From Rhyzopertha dominica (taxonomy: Eukaryota > Arthropoda > Insecta > Coleoptera > Bostrichidae), in NCBI GenBank assembly GCA_025024175.1, contig QCXZ01000041.1, positions 45,565,786 to 45,629,785 of the forward strand: a stretch of DNA of 64,000 bases, written 5' to 3'. Within the stretch, counting starts at the first letter, position 1; the number at the start of each line of letters is the position of its first letter. Shown here in pieces: positions 12,250 to 22,912 of this stretch. The position numbers and the translations under genes are program-made. The notes beneath the pieces were generated by a model. The model did no database searches and was not told the origin of the DNA. It saw only the letters and a list, made by a program, of their open reading frames with translations.

Positions 12250-13890
12250 TTCAAAGATCGTCTGACACGAGTTCAAACAAAATTTTGAAAGTAAATAAAC
12301 AAATCACCAAGAAAGCGAGGACTNATAGAAACGTACCAACCTGATAAAATTGAATCTAACGATGAAAAATGAACTACCTACCTACTAGATATATATACGA
12401 ACTACTTGATAAAAGATAACTACGTCTTTATTAAGAAGATTTATATATCTGTTGAAGCCTAGTAGCACGTATGTGCCCTTTCAAGCGCGTACCTACTTTT
12501 CTTTTGGTTTGACCTATGCAACACTTGCAGGAAGAATAAGTAATTTTGTAAACACCTTCTCTTTCTAAATGTACGTTATCTTTAGTAGAACTTTAGTAGA
12601 CATACTATCAACAACTAAAGTATCGTGATTAATTTAATTTAGTGAAATTAATTTAATTTTTCCGAAAGGCCTTGTTCATAAAGTTAACTCAACTTTAATT
12701 TACTTGGTTTGCACGAGCTCTTTTATCAAAAACTGACCAAATATTCTTATTTCTATCACCATTTCTCACTAGCGGTGATTTAAGATGATCAATTTCTTTT
12801 TGTAAAGAACTTTCGTCCGAGATGCTTTGTGCTCTAACAAATAACGTCCTTATTATAAGACTATTATTTTGGGAGGGAGGGTGGTGNGATGTGGCATGTG
12901 AATATCTGTCTGTGTGTGTTGGTTTTCTGTAAACCTTGTGTCCTAACTGTCCAAGACATCCAAGAAAGGTAAACTACCATTGCTTTCTAATTCCGTAGTA
13001 AATTTTATGTCAGGATTTTGACTCTTCAGATGATTTAGAAACCTACCTAACTCTTCTATACCGTGGGGCCAAATAACAAAAGTATCGTCTACCTACCTAC
13101 ACCAACATTTTGGCTTAAACTGAAAACTGTTGATCGCTACATTTTCAAAATTTTTCATTTACAAATTGACCACTATAGGACTTAAAGCTGAACCCATTGC
13201 ACAACCTGATTTTTCTTCATAAAAATTACCGTTCCATAAGAAATAACTTGATTTTAAACATTGTTTAGATAATCTGACTATCGTGTCACTTGGGGATCTC
13301 TATTAAGCTTGGATTTGATGATATATACCGTTTCAGGTATGGGTACAACGTCAAAACTAACTAAATATCATCTTCTGAAATCCTTAAACCTTTTATAACG
13401 TCAATAAATTCTGAAAAACTTTTGATGAGACTTCTGGTTTTTCCTGTGTAAGGTTAGCACAAAATTTTGCCAATCTGTAACAAGGAGAGCCAATCGTATT
13501 GACTATATAGGCCTTACCGGGACATTAGCTTTATGGATTTTGGGTAAATAATGCAATTTACGTACCTTGCAATCGAAAACAGTTAAAAATACTTCTACTC
13601 TTTCGAAAGACTTGAAGTTTTGATATGATCATTAGTAGTTTTGTAAATTTTTGAGGTAGGATAATTTTTTATATCTTTTCTCATGTAACAGTTCTCTAAG
13701 TTTATTCTTATAAATTTGCTGCGGCTGAACCTTTATCTGTGCTAGTAACTATAATGCACTTCAAATCCTTACGAGCCTTCATTGATAAATCGTTCTTAAT
13801 TTAAATACAATTTATGATTCCAAATTTTTGTTATACGGGTAGAGGGTCCCTTCCGAGGTAATATTGAACAAGATTTTGCTCTAATTTATA
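12250..13890 (-). pseudogene. Penelope-like element: reverse transcriptase plus GIY-YIG, decayed
   Basis: Read on the reverse strand from high to low coordinate. First come traces of the N-terminal RT region with GSPCYRLAKFCANL (about 13490). Next is DVVPIPETVYIIKSKLNR (about 13340-13290), then NFYEEKSGCAMGSALSPIV (about 13230-13180), VDDTFVIWPHG (catalytic DD, about 13100-13070) and GSLPFLDVL. These are followed by HKVYRKPTHTDRY (about 12935-12900) and the linker LQKEIDHLKSPL. Below that the frame EGVYKITYSSCKCCIGQTKR (about 12566-12500) is the GIY-YIG nuclease start. This RT-linker-GIY-YIG order is the hallmark of Penelope-like elements. Numerous frameshifts and stops make it a pseudogene. 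It covers more of the protein than any other Penelope-type copy here. Confidence 0.8.
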
Positions 13891-14099
13891 TCCCATAGGA
13901 AATAGTGAGGATGGTTCGTTTAGTTGAAACACCCGGTATAAGGAAAGTTTTACAAATCACTAGACTCTACAGCACATCAGGAGACGCGACATTTATTATG
14001 ATTTGTCATATCATTGACAATTATATGCTTATTGCGCTTTCAAACAGCCAAAATCCAGAACGTACGTACAATAAATACTTTTTTTAACATATTTAAATT

Positions 14100-14720
14100 G
14101 ATTAAAAGGACAGTTAAGTGATATTTGGAACAGACGGTTCGAGCCGGTTCAGTATCTCAATTCTACTACCCGCTTGTAACAAATTTACATATTCAAATGA
14201 ATATTGCGTTAGNATACCCCTTTCCATGTCGCATAAACCCATAAAAATATTAGATAAGAGTGTTTATATCGCGCCCGACTATTATGTTTACCCTGTTCAC
14301 GAATTATTCGGATGAGAAATTCCATTTTAATAGCTAATCCCGCGACGAGGTCACATTCAGCGTAACTTTCAGGAAGTTCCGCTCCCCCGGGGATTACGCG
14401 AGATTTGGAACTTTTTAACTGTCTTATTGCCCGAATAAATTACGAAATTAGAATTATAATTTCAGTCTATTTGTCCTGGATGTGAAGAGATTTGCCCTTT
14501 AGAGGTGGATCTTGGAATGCGCCCAATTCTGCGAGACTATAAACCGTCGCGGGTAAAAAGCTGAAGCGGTGAGTGTTGTTGCACACGTCGTCGAAGTCGT
14601 CCTTTTCCAACACATATCGCACTTGAGAAATCCCTTCTGTAACTACTCGCTTTGTTCTCGAGAACTTGGACGCACTTTGCAACGTCGACTTATAAAACCT
14701 CGTTAGCATTTTGTTATCAG
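14100..14720. other. GC-elevated non-coding island
   Basis: Two short frames cross it in opposite directions with no recognisable motif. It contains gcataaacccataaaa, which on the reverse strand gives TTTATGGG and TTTATG words. Candidate conserved non-coding DNA. Confidence 0.3.
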
Positions 14721-15419
14721 TTATGCTTCTCTAAGTCCTATATAACAAGGGGTAGTTTTTGACTACATTTGAAAACTTGCATAAGTTGGCATTAGTAAGA
14801 ATACAACAAACAAAACAACGTACTCCAAGGGCAGACTATTTTTGTCTAATTCAGTCAGTATATTTACATTTGAATTCTGTTTATTATCGTATAATAAGTT
14901 TCAATCACAGTATTACTTAGATTACTACAATATATCATTATTAATGATTAGGGATGCATCAAGTCAAGCTTCACTTGACATGAAAAAAACCTGAAAATTA
15001 GAGCTTGACTGGACATGATTTTTCCACTACGCTGCTTGACTTGGTATCAAGCATTGTCAAGCACACTTTAGAAATGCTTGAGTGGAGCCTGTGCGTGGCG
15101 AATTTTGCAAGACGAAAAATATGAAGTAAGCGGGGATGAAAAAAAGTCACAATATAATTGATATTGAAGTTACAGTCCACTTATACGAAGTTCGTTTTGT
15201 CGTTTTCCTTGTTATTTTTGCCCGCGAATAAAGTTCTACCAAGAAATAGCTGCGTATCATCTAAACGCACAGAGCCTAAAATGAAAAGCGCACTGAATAT
15301 ATGTATTATGTGATAATTGGATAATACGAAANCTTTAAATTTATTGGATATTGGATATTTGATAACAAACATTCCGGATAATGCAATACTGTTTAGTGCA
15401 TAAATAACATTTTAATTAG
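14721..15419. other. gene-free stretch
   Basis: AT-rich. Repeated words related to caagc/gcttg at 14955-15065 (tgcttgact, tcaagc) suggest a small degenerate repeat. No coding evidence. Confidence 0.4.
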
Positions 15420-15605
15420 TCTGTTCGTATCGAATACATTCTTCGTTCGAATACGGTAGTGCGGATATTCATTCAAAATTGCCCGAAATAATATTCGATA
15501 CGAATAAACGAATATTCGTATTCGCTTTATTCAGAAGCGAATAATCAAATATTCGTTTTAGAACGAATATTTGTAATTATTCGTTTTATTCGACAAAGCA
15601 AAAAA
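15420..15605. repeat. dense palindromic ATTCG/CGAAT repeat
   Basis: About 15 occurrences of cgaat or attcg on both strands in 185 bases (for example cgaatattcg, acgaatattt, attcgtattcgc). The stretch can fold on itself many ways. Probably the remains of a miniature inverted-repeat element or simple sequence derived from one. Confidence 0.65.
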
Positions 15606-15930
15606 AGTTGAATTTCTTATTAATTTCTTACAAAAAGCTTTTTTTATCTAAGTTAACCTAAACAAACAAAAACGTATCCTTCTTTTTATATTTATCTATG
15701 TACCTATTCTAAATGCTTGTTAATTCTGCGATAAATTGTCTTCAAATTAAACGACTCCTTTCTTGATTTTTTAATTGTTTGTAATACTACATCATTCTAT
15801 AATTGGACAGAAAGCGGTGTGATTGTCAGAACAGTAATAATCTGTCAACATCATCGTACCTTTATCAATGTAATAAGAGAATTGATAACATACGAAGTAC
15901 ATAATGTGGAGGTTTTTATTCATCGCTTGT

Positions 15931-16050
15931 TCAAATCCTGCAGCTTCTTGTAAAATGTTTGTTGAATATTAAATTATTATTATTATGATTTCAAATCCTG
16001 CAGCTTCTTGTAAAATCTTTGTTGAATATCAAATTATTGTTATTATTTTA
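15931..16050. repeat. two-copy 60-bp tandem duplication
   Basis: The unit beginning tcaaatcctgcagcttcttg occurs at 15931 and 15991, exactly 60 bases apart, with few differences (aatgtttg against aatctttg, atatta against atatca). Each unit ends in an ATT-rich run, a likely seed for slippage. Confidence 0.9.
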
Positions 16051-16179
16051 GTTAGTTATTTAGCAAAAATGCGCGGTCATAGAAAAAATACGACCAAACA
16101 TTAAAACATCACAAGCACCTTTTTGATACTGAGAATCTAATTGCGGATAGGCCATAAGACACTGTTCCCTGGAAGCTAA

Positions 16180-16560
16180 AAATTCTGTAACGTGACCCGT
16201 CAGAATGTCAAACAGAAGGTCGTCAAGACAATCGCTCGGAATCTGCCTGACGACGCCGACGCTCGCTTTCCATTTACGGTGATAATGAATCTTAATTATG
16301 CGGCACAAAAAAGTTCCGCCCTCCCTTCGCTCACTTCGTTATGGATGCGGAAGGGAAACTTGAGATTTTCAAAGCAGTACATTAGCGTCAGTATACATAA
16401 TGCGGTGGAAAGTGCTGTATACCGATTATTGTTATTTAATATGGCTCCGGTGCCGGAAGAGAATTTACACTGAGCTAAAGAGCGTGTTTAGGGAACGCCA
16501 GACCGCAGAGGGTTCGAACGTTGTACGGCGCGGATGCGGCGAACTTGCTTATTAATTTAC
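16180..16560. other. GC-elevated non-coding island
   Basis: Crossed by opposing frames of 93 and 82 codons without recognisable motifs. A ggttcgaac word at about 16512 resembles a tRNA T-loop, but no cloverleaf forms around it. No function assigned. Confidence 0.3.
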
Positions 16561-16954
16561 GGGAAAGTACAAATAAGAAATGTTTAGGCAAGTTACAGAT
16601 CCGTGTAATAAGCTTATTATTACATAAATTGCAAAAAAGTGACATTATTCATCATGATTGTTCACAGATCATCTTCACACAACTTTAAATTTGCATCATC
16701 ATGTGATACCACTTTCTTTCATTGCTGTCAGGTTTACTAACTGGACGAAAACTAAGCAATACCAAATTTAACCTCAGAATTGACACTAACATATTGACAC
16801 GTAGTGTATACACAGTACCTGGTGATACTAACTCACTCTAACGCAGACCTGAATTCAATGCCTTAAATATGGTTATTTTCTTATTAGGGCTTCTTACTCG
16901 CATAAAGAATTATGTGCTTAATTGAATAATTATGGTCATATAAATACGTGTGAA

Positions 16955-17122
16955 CGTCGGTTGGAATTGCTTCCTATCGTTTCGCTAGCACGAGTGGCAA
17001 GCTTCTTCAGAGGTCCTTCCATCTCCGGTGCTGGAGGTATACGTAATGACGTAGATCGAAAGACCTCTGAAGAAGCTTGCCACTCGTGCTAGCGAAACGT
17101 TAGGAAGCAATTCAAACCGACG
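16955..17122. repeat. 61-bp inverted repeat with Penelope-type hammerhead-like arms
   Basis: Arms 16955-17015 and 17062-17122 match at 59 of 61 positions around a 46-base centre. Each arm carries CTGAAGA, a stem-forming segment and GAAAC (right arm: 17067-17073, 17075-17093 and 17094-17098). Sequences of this type are known to me as dispersed arthropod repeats linked to Penelope-like termini; that link is recalled, not tested. The centre shows no coding. Confidence 0.8.
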
Positions 17123-17189
17123 CCGGCCTTTAGACCCGAAAAGCCTTAACCAATTCGTCATAATTATGTGTACAAAGTATTTTTGAATT

Positions 17190-18640
17190 GTCTTTGTTAA
17201 TACGCTATTTATTTTGTGTTAAAATTTGCCAAAAAGCATCACTGAATCGCTATGACGTCAGAATAGTACAAATAAACAAGTTAAAGGAAACGGTGCGCCA
17301 CCCTCTGCTTTTAGATGTCATTGCCATTCGTCACTCGTTGTTTGTTTCCTTTTTGCGGGCGTTGAGTATGCGCATAACTGACTCGACTATAGTGACGTGG
17401 ACATCGTTTCTTGTCCAATCGACGTCAGTGCGTGGTTTTGGGAGAGGAGATGTTTCTTCTGGTGTTCCGAAAGGATCCATAATAGGTCCATTGTTTACTA
17501 TTTACTCTTCAAAAATTCGTAGTAGTAGTTTACAGAACGGCCAGTACCATCAGTATGCAGACGATACGCAGGTTTATCTATCTCTTTCCCCTGCTGAGGT
17601 GGATATTGCCAGTGCCCAGCTCACTAGCGATCTCGGTCGTCTTTCATCTCTGTCTACGAGGCACAGCTTGACAATTAACCCAGCTGAATCCAATCTAATT
17701 TTATTTGGAAAGCCAAAATATATTCCTAGCGTGCGATCAAAGCTAGATGTGAGGTTGGATGGAACTGTTTTATGTCATCAAAAAGTGGTTAGAAACTTTG
17801 GACTTTACATGGACGAAAATCTCAGGTTTACACAGCATATTTGTAAATGCATAAGTAAAGCTTTTGGGAATTTGAAAATTCTGTATTGTTGTATGATACA
17901 CTGGTGCTTTATCATTTTAATTTTTATAATTCTGTTTACGGTCAGTGTCTGGATCAAGTTTTCTGCAAAAAAATTACAGCGCGTGCAGAACTCGTGCCTT
18001 GGATTTGTTTATGGCATTCGGCGAAATTCTAAAATTACGTATAAAATGAAGGAAGCTCGTTGGTTGAACATGGAACGTCGTCGTTACTTTCATTCAGTAG
18101 TCTAACATCATAATATAGTTTTATACAAAATGCCTCAGTACCTATACAAATTAATAACTTTTAAAACGGACGTGCATTATGCAACATCAGGAGGAAAAGT
18201 ATTACCATCCCTCAGCGCAAAAGCGCTTTTTTCCAACGAAGCTTCTCTTACAACATTCCCCAATTTTATAACAATTTAGAAACGCGTTTCAAATCTATGT
18301 CCCTGAATAACATAAAGAAGAAGTTGCGTGAATTTTTGCTTGAAAAGGTGTAACCGCAGCGCATAACTTTGGTTTTCTGATACTGCCGGCGGCAGATCTG
18401 TTCCTCGTGTGGTCGCTTACCGCTGTATTTTTCTTTTCTGTTTTCTCCTCTCTTTTCATTTCTTCGCTGTTTTATTTGTTGCATGATATTTCTTTTACCA
18501 TTGTGTTGTCCCTTGTGTCTTCCGCACCCTCTATTGTTGCCCCTTTCTCGCACATTTAGGTACCTTCTCGTATACTATCTGCCCTGTAATTGGAACGTCT
18601 GTTCTGTTAGGTAATAAAGCAATTATTATTATTATTAGTA
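17190..18640 (+). mobile_element. LINE (CR1-like), 5'-truncated, (ATT)n tail
   Basis: Polymerase C-terminal half followed by a 3' UTR with aataaag (18613-18618) and an ATT run at 18622-18636. This layout is that of a CR1/Jockey-group LINE. The 5' end is lost upstream of the PQG block. A decayed relative lies at 43.3-44.7 kb. Confidence 0.8.
17280..18351 (+). pseudogene. LINE reverse transcriptase C-terminal part
   Basis: A frame open to 18105 holds GVPKGSIIGPL (the GVPQGS block with Q changed to K), QYADDTQVYLSL (catalytic YADD, about 17555) and LTINPAESNLILFG, then LGLYMDENLRF-like and QRVQNSCLGFVYG segments. After a stop and shifts, the usual C-terminal tail appears at about 18240-18351 (SYNIPQFYNNL, then NIKKKLREFLLEKV). 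A single-residue deletion after IIGPL and the shift after 18105 mean it is not functional. Good family match; element clade tentative. Confidence 0.8.
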
Positions 18641-19487
18641 CTTATCGGTTCCTTAAAGTGGTTAAAACCGACACACCCACCCTCTACGTCCAACAAAGTC
18701 GCTACTTCACCTAATTTTCTATCTTTCCAGAAAACTAAATTTTTATGTTTAGTACGTCAACATCGGTCCGCACAAACTGAAAGTTTTAACAAGCGGGTTT
18801 ATAAAATTTCCCAGGCAGCGTCCGCGGCGATATCAAAGTTGACACATTAAAAGCTAAAGGGGCTGGAAGTGCACCACAGTGTGGCATTAGCGCGTGGAAG
18901 GCACTCATACCGAACGGGGATCCTTATATATTTACCTAGTTTACACGAGGGAGACGGAAAAGGGACAGAAAATGGGATGTTGCTGGCAGGAGCAAAATGA
19001 GATCCAATGCGTCACAGCGTGTGCCTCCATTTCGGGGATATCAAGATTACCGGGCGGCTTCCTTACCGTGCCAATATCGGAATGGAATTTGTCGATATTT
19101 AGCGTTCCACGATAGGGGAATTATTCCGCTTCCTGCTGATTCTGGTGGGTCCCGGGTTATGCTACTCATGAGCGAAACCGATGTCTCCATGCTATGGCTT
19201 ACGCCATTTCACCGCATTAAGTATAAAACCGTTCGCAGTACAATGGGTTAGTGATCATATGGGCAGTTAATTTCCTGAATATGAACTTCATAAGGAAAAC
19301 ATCTTTAACGGCAGCTTTTTCGCCATATATTCTTTAGTGATGCAGATGTCGTCGGCAAATCTCGACGATCATTAAGTAGGCGCTCCAAAACGGTTTGTGC
19401 AATCCTTTCTTATACTGAATATTAATCGGATTCCTTGACGTTGTATGTATATTATACAATGAAAAATCCGGNANAACAATAAATATA
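18641..19487. other. gene-free interval with GC-elevated island
   Basis: 18780-19260 has raised GC and two overlapping frames (73 and 84 codons) with no recognised motif. Possible conserved non-coding DNA. The rest is AT-rich. Confidence 0.3.
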
Positions 19488-19753
19488 CAGGATCGCTACA
19501 AAGTGTGGAACCAGAAGAATATTTCAGATTCTGTTCGATCGATCTTTCTAAAATTGCGCATGGGCCTATGAGTAACTAAAATGCATTTTCTGGAATTTCT
19601 TTAACTCCGTGTCAGCTCTCGTTTCCGAGATATGGGCGCAAGCTGGATTTTTTTTTAATGGGAAGGCGGGGTCAAAAGGCACATCATTTCAAAAATGTAT
19701 CAAACTTGTACAATTTATTGCTTCTGAGTTGAGAAAAGTGTAAATACAATAAT

Positions 19754-20700
19754 TTATCCTGACAAAGAACGAAAAGAATGAAAACAATTTTCTTTATCGC
19801 TAAAATGGACTAGTGATAGTTTGATCAATTTATTGCGAATCGGGTACCCAAAAAGTAAAAAGAAAATAACGATTCCGTGAAAAATGCTGCATTTTTTCAG
19901 ATTTACATTACAGAAGATGTTCAAAATGTTCCCAACCTGCCAGTAATGTAGCCTAGAGCAAAGCTTTTCTAATGTTCTTTGTAGCATATTCGGAGTTAAG
20001 TTTTGAATTTCTGGCCTGATTCGTCCTTTTAAATCAGTATAAATAAGATTTTTCAGATACCCCCACAGGAAAAAATCAAGTGGCGTCGGATCAGCGGTGT
20101 ACCATCTGGCTGAAACCATATCTGTTGAGAAGGACGCGCAGCATTTCGCATGATTAGGGAACAGGCGAATAAATTCTGGTATGTGATCGCGCAAGAGCTT
20201 AAATACTTGACCGCATTCAAGTTTGTATCGATGGAAAAAGGCCCAATAATGTGTTCACCGATAATACCACACCTGACACACTTTCTGAGGGTTGTTTGTG
20301 GACTTGTGCCATCCCATGTGGATTTGTGTCCGATTAATGTCTGCAATTATGTCTATTCACATTACCATTGAGGCATAAAGTCGCTTCATCACAAAACACA
20401 ATCCAATTAAAATCTTCATCAATAATGTTCAAAGTAGTTTCACAAAAATTTTTCCTGAACAGATCTTCTGCTCTTATGGTGAGTGAGAGCATGCTGTTGT
20501 ACGGAACACTTGGGATTCTCTTGCTCATCTAAAATGACACTCAAGCTACTTTCCTCACTCATAGCAACCTTTGGACGTCCTGGTTTTTGACGATTTAAAC
20601 CACCGCCGGTTTTGTCAAAACGTTGCAATGTTTTAATTACTGTTGAACTGGCAATTGGTTGACGTTCTTCGCGAATTGCATTGTACAGTGCAACTACACT
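19754..20700 (-). pseudogene. Tc1/mariner-superfamily transposase, decayed
   Basis: Reverse-strand frames in order: VVALYNAIRE (start lost), TLQRFDKTGGG, QKPGRPKV, then after a shift FNWIVFCDEATLCLNG (first catalytic aspartate, about 20390), TSPQTT-like spacer, GIIGEHIIGPF, IWFQPDGTP (second aspartate), then an abrupt jump to TPLDFFLWGYLKNLIY. The missing stretch after DGTP corresponds to about 25-30 residues present in the 48.5-kb relative. Such transposases cut and paste DNA at TA sites. The winged-helix N-terminus resembles the type annotated as DUF4817 in many insect proteins (recall). Several shifts make it a pseudogene. Confidence 0.75.
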
Positions 20701-21770
20701 CAGCGGCAGAAAAAACGATCCAGACGTATTTTTTAATATACTTGTTTCTGTTGGAAATGCATCGTGTCGCTATTTGTCCTTAATGTATGAAACTGTTTAA
20801 CAAAGAAGGTAAAAAAGAGACAGAAATAGTGTTTGGACTCGTTCTCTTTTATTTTTTTACAGCGTCGTTTTAACTGTGTTGCTCCTTCTAAACGTTTACA
20901 TCAAAGCATCTCTGGATCGACCTCTAGATAGAAAACATTCGTTAGGTATTTGTCAATTACCTACTGTCATGCTGATAAACAGCTGAAAATCATTGCTAAA
21001 ATGATTTTGAGTGTAACAGACTCAACAAAAGCAATTGCTTCATTTCAAGACGAGCAGTCCCAGTGTTATGCGGCTAGGGTGTTGAAGATTTCGAGATGTA
21101 GTGTTCAGCGAGCATTAAATTGATTCAGAGAAACAGGAGCATACCCAAGAAAAGTTGGGTCGGGCATAAGAAGATGTACAAATCACCAAGATGAACACTT
21201 TATGACGCTAAGAGTGTTGCTTAACAGGGACAGTACTACAATTGGGGTGAGGAATGAATTGGAGGAGTTGAGAGGAATAGCTGTAAGTAAAAGAACTGTA
21301 AGGAGAAGGTTGAAGGAGTATGGATTAAGTGCAAGAAGACCAGCAAACGGTACAAAATCAACCAGGGGTCACCGATTTGAACGACTTCGCTTCGCCAGAG
21401 AACATCGCAACTGGGGCATTGAGGAATGGAGCAAAGATCTGTTCAGCGATGAATATAGATTTTGTCTCCGATCACCAGATAATCGGCAGCGAGTATGGAG
21501 ACGAATTGAAGAAAGATTTGCACAATGCGATATTATTCCAAGGCTTAGCCATGGGGGTGTCTCGATAATGGTGTGGGGAGGTATTGGTGTTGAAGCTCGA
21601 ACGGAATTAGTGGTGGTTCATGGAAACAGACTGAATTCGGATACGTACATTCGCGATATCTTGGAGCCACATGTTGTTCCTTTTGCTCCATCTGTCGGCT
21701 AAAACTTTTGGTTTATGCAAGATAACGCCCGTCCTCACGTTGCACGCATGGTAAATGAATTAAAATTTTC
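20701..21770 (+). mobile_element. Tc1-type transposon nested in the mariner-like element, 3'-truncated
   Basis: The left end starts about cagcggcagaaaaaacgatc (20701). The right boundary near 21770 is where mariner-like sequence resumes, and the Tc1 3' third is gone. No right terminal repeat could be found. The transposase pseudogene lies at 21001-21770. Confidence 0.65.
21001..21770 (+). pseudogene. Tc1 transposase, two stops and truncated
   Basis: From the ATG at 21001 one frame runs to 21702 with a single internal TGA at about 21121 (RALN*FRETGAY, most likely a CGA to TGA change). It shows the helix-turn-helix part (VLKISRCSVQRAL), the second DNA-binding helix (ISVSKRTVRRRLKEYGLSARRP-like) and the catalytic FSDEYRFCL (first aspartate, about 21445). 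It also has GGVSIMVWGGIG and, past a second stop (TAA 21700), MQDNARPHVAR with the second aspartate. The glutamate-bearing end (SPDLNPIEH in relatives) is missing. The frame is otherwise remarkably intact, so decay is fairly recent. Confidence 0.85.
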
Positions 21771-22191
21771 ACCAGTCACGAGAAAAATGGAGACACCTGG
21801 AGTTTTTGTTCTTACTTAGCGAATATGGTTTTTATCCGAAGTTTGTTATCACACCTTTTTCAACTCAGAAGCAATACATTGAATAAGTGTTATACATTTT
21901 TGACATCAGGCAAAAATATCCTATTCAATGATGTGGTTTTTGACCCCCCTTCCCTCCCCGTTAAAAAATGCAACTTGCGCCCATGTCTCGGATACGAAAG
22001 CTGACACGGAGCTGAAAAATTTCATAAAATGCATTTGAATTAAACACAGAAAAAATTGGATATTATCACTTTTTTGAAAATGACGCAAAATGAATCTTGA
22101 AGTGCATATATATCGTACGCCATGTTAAAAAAAAACAAAAAAATATTTGTAGGTAGAGTATTTCAGGTCTGATATTCAAATCTTAAGAGTC

Positions 22192-22902
22192 ACCGCCAAA
22201 ACGCTTCTATCGAAGGTTATTTAACTCGTGACGTCAAGTGTCATGTAAACAGTACCGAGGAGCGTGCTTTTTAATGGTGTAGTATCATTCTTGTATTGGA
22301 AAAGCTTTTGTGTGGTATTTATTGAAAGGACGGTGTAAGAGGTCGCACCAGAAAGTGATTTGTGTAGTTTCACAAGCATCTATTATGTATGGAAAACAAA
22401 ACAAGTGTTGTTTTGTACATGGCTATAAAAGTAGTTCAGCCAGTATAGCTAACAAAATTTTTGTAACCGTTCCTCGAGATTATCAACGTATGAAAAAGTT
22501 GTTTAAGGCCCCTAGACGTGATATGCCGAAATCGAAAAGTCTGTTTTTCTGTTGTGAAGATCATCGTAATTCTTACTGTAAGTTTTATTATTCTTTTTGG
22601 GATTATAAGTGTTTACCATTCAGTTTTGATTTTGTTATACCTTGAAGAGGATATGAAAAATTATATGCGTGTAAGGTTGATAAAAGGAAATGTTATAATA
22701 AAGAACGACGTTGTTTCCCATATATTCGACTGTTAGCCAAACCGAAAACGAGCCGCAAGAGCCCCGAAAATAAATGGCAATTTATATTTATTCTGACCTC
22801 TAAAACTGATGTAAAGTTTAGGGTACGTTTTTGATTCTTACATTTTAGCGGCCATTTACAAGACACCTGACGTCACGGCCAATATGTTCGCGTTTTGGCG
22901 GT
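22192..22902 (+). mobile_element. inverted-repeat DNA element carrying a THAP-like domain
   Basis: Terminal ACCGCCAAAACGC (22192-22204) pairs with the reverse complement at 22890-22902. A second inverted block (GTGACGTCAAGTGTCATGTAAA, 22228-22249, with 22855-22876) agrees at 20 of 22 positions. The target duplication could not be identified. Inside is a two-exon THAP-like pseudogene. This may be a shortened P-type or other THAP-containing transposon. Confidence 0.65.
22385..22780 (+). pseudogene. THAP-like zinc-binding domain, two exons, disrupted
   Basis: Exon 1 (from ATG 22385) reads QNKCCFVHGYKSS, then KIFVTVPRDYQRMKKLFKA and FFCCEDH. That is the THAP pattern (C-C, a phenylalanine-proline core, C-x2-H), but the second cysteine appears replaced by tyrosine (HGY). 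A GTAAGT donor at 22578 and a CAG acceptor ending at 22623 define a 46-bp intron. Joining keeps the frame into LEEDMKNYMRVRLIKGNVII and HIFDC. The frame then meets TAG at about 22734 (probably CAG to TAG) and continues PNRKRAARAPK. THAP domains bind DNA in P-element transposases and related proteins. No catalytic domain is present. Confidence 0.6.
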
Positions 22903-22912
22903 CCCTTTAAAT

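Larger units (their letters stand above)
19488..22080 (-). mobile_element. mariner-like element (same family as 46.5 kb), interrupted by a Tc1 element
   Basis: The 3' end (acaggatcgctacaaagt, 19488) and subterminal region match the left end of the 46.5-kb copy. The other end reappears at 21771-22050, where the sequence is the reverse complement of about 47380-47668. Between them a Tc1 transposon occupies about 20701-21770. The N-terminus and leader of the mariner-like transposase are missing at the junction, so the insertion came with a deletion. Internal deletion also removed the segment between the second and third catalytic positions. Confidence 0.75.

Noticed and set aside
16500..16540. 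ggttcgaac, like a tRNA T-loop
   Set aside because: No acceptor, D or anticodon stems can be built around it.
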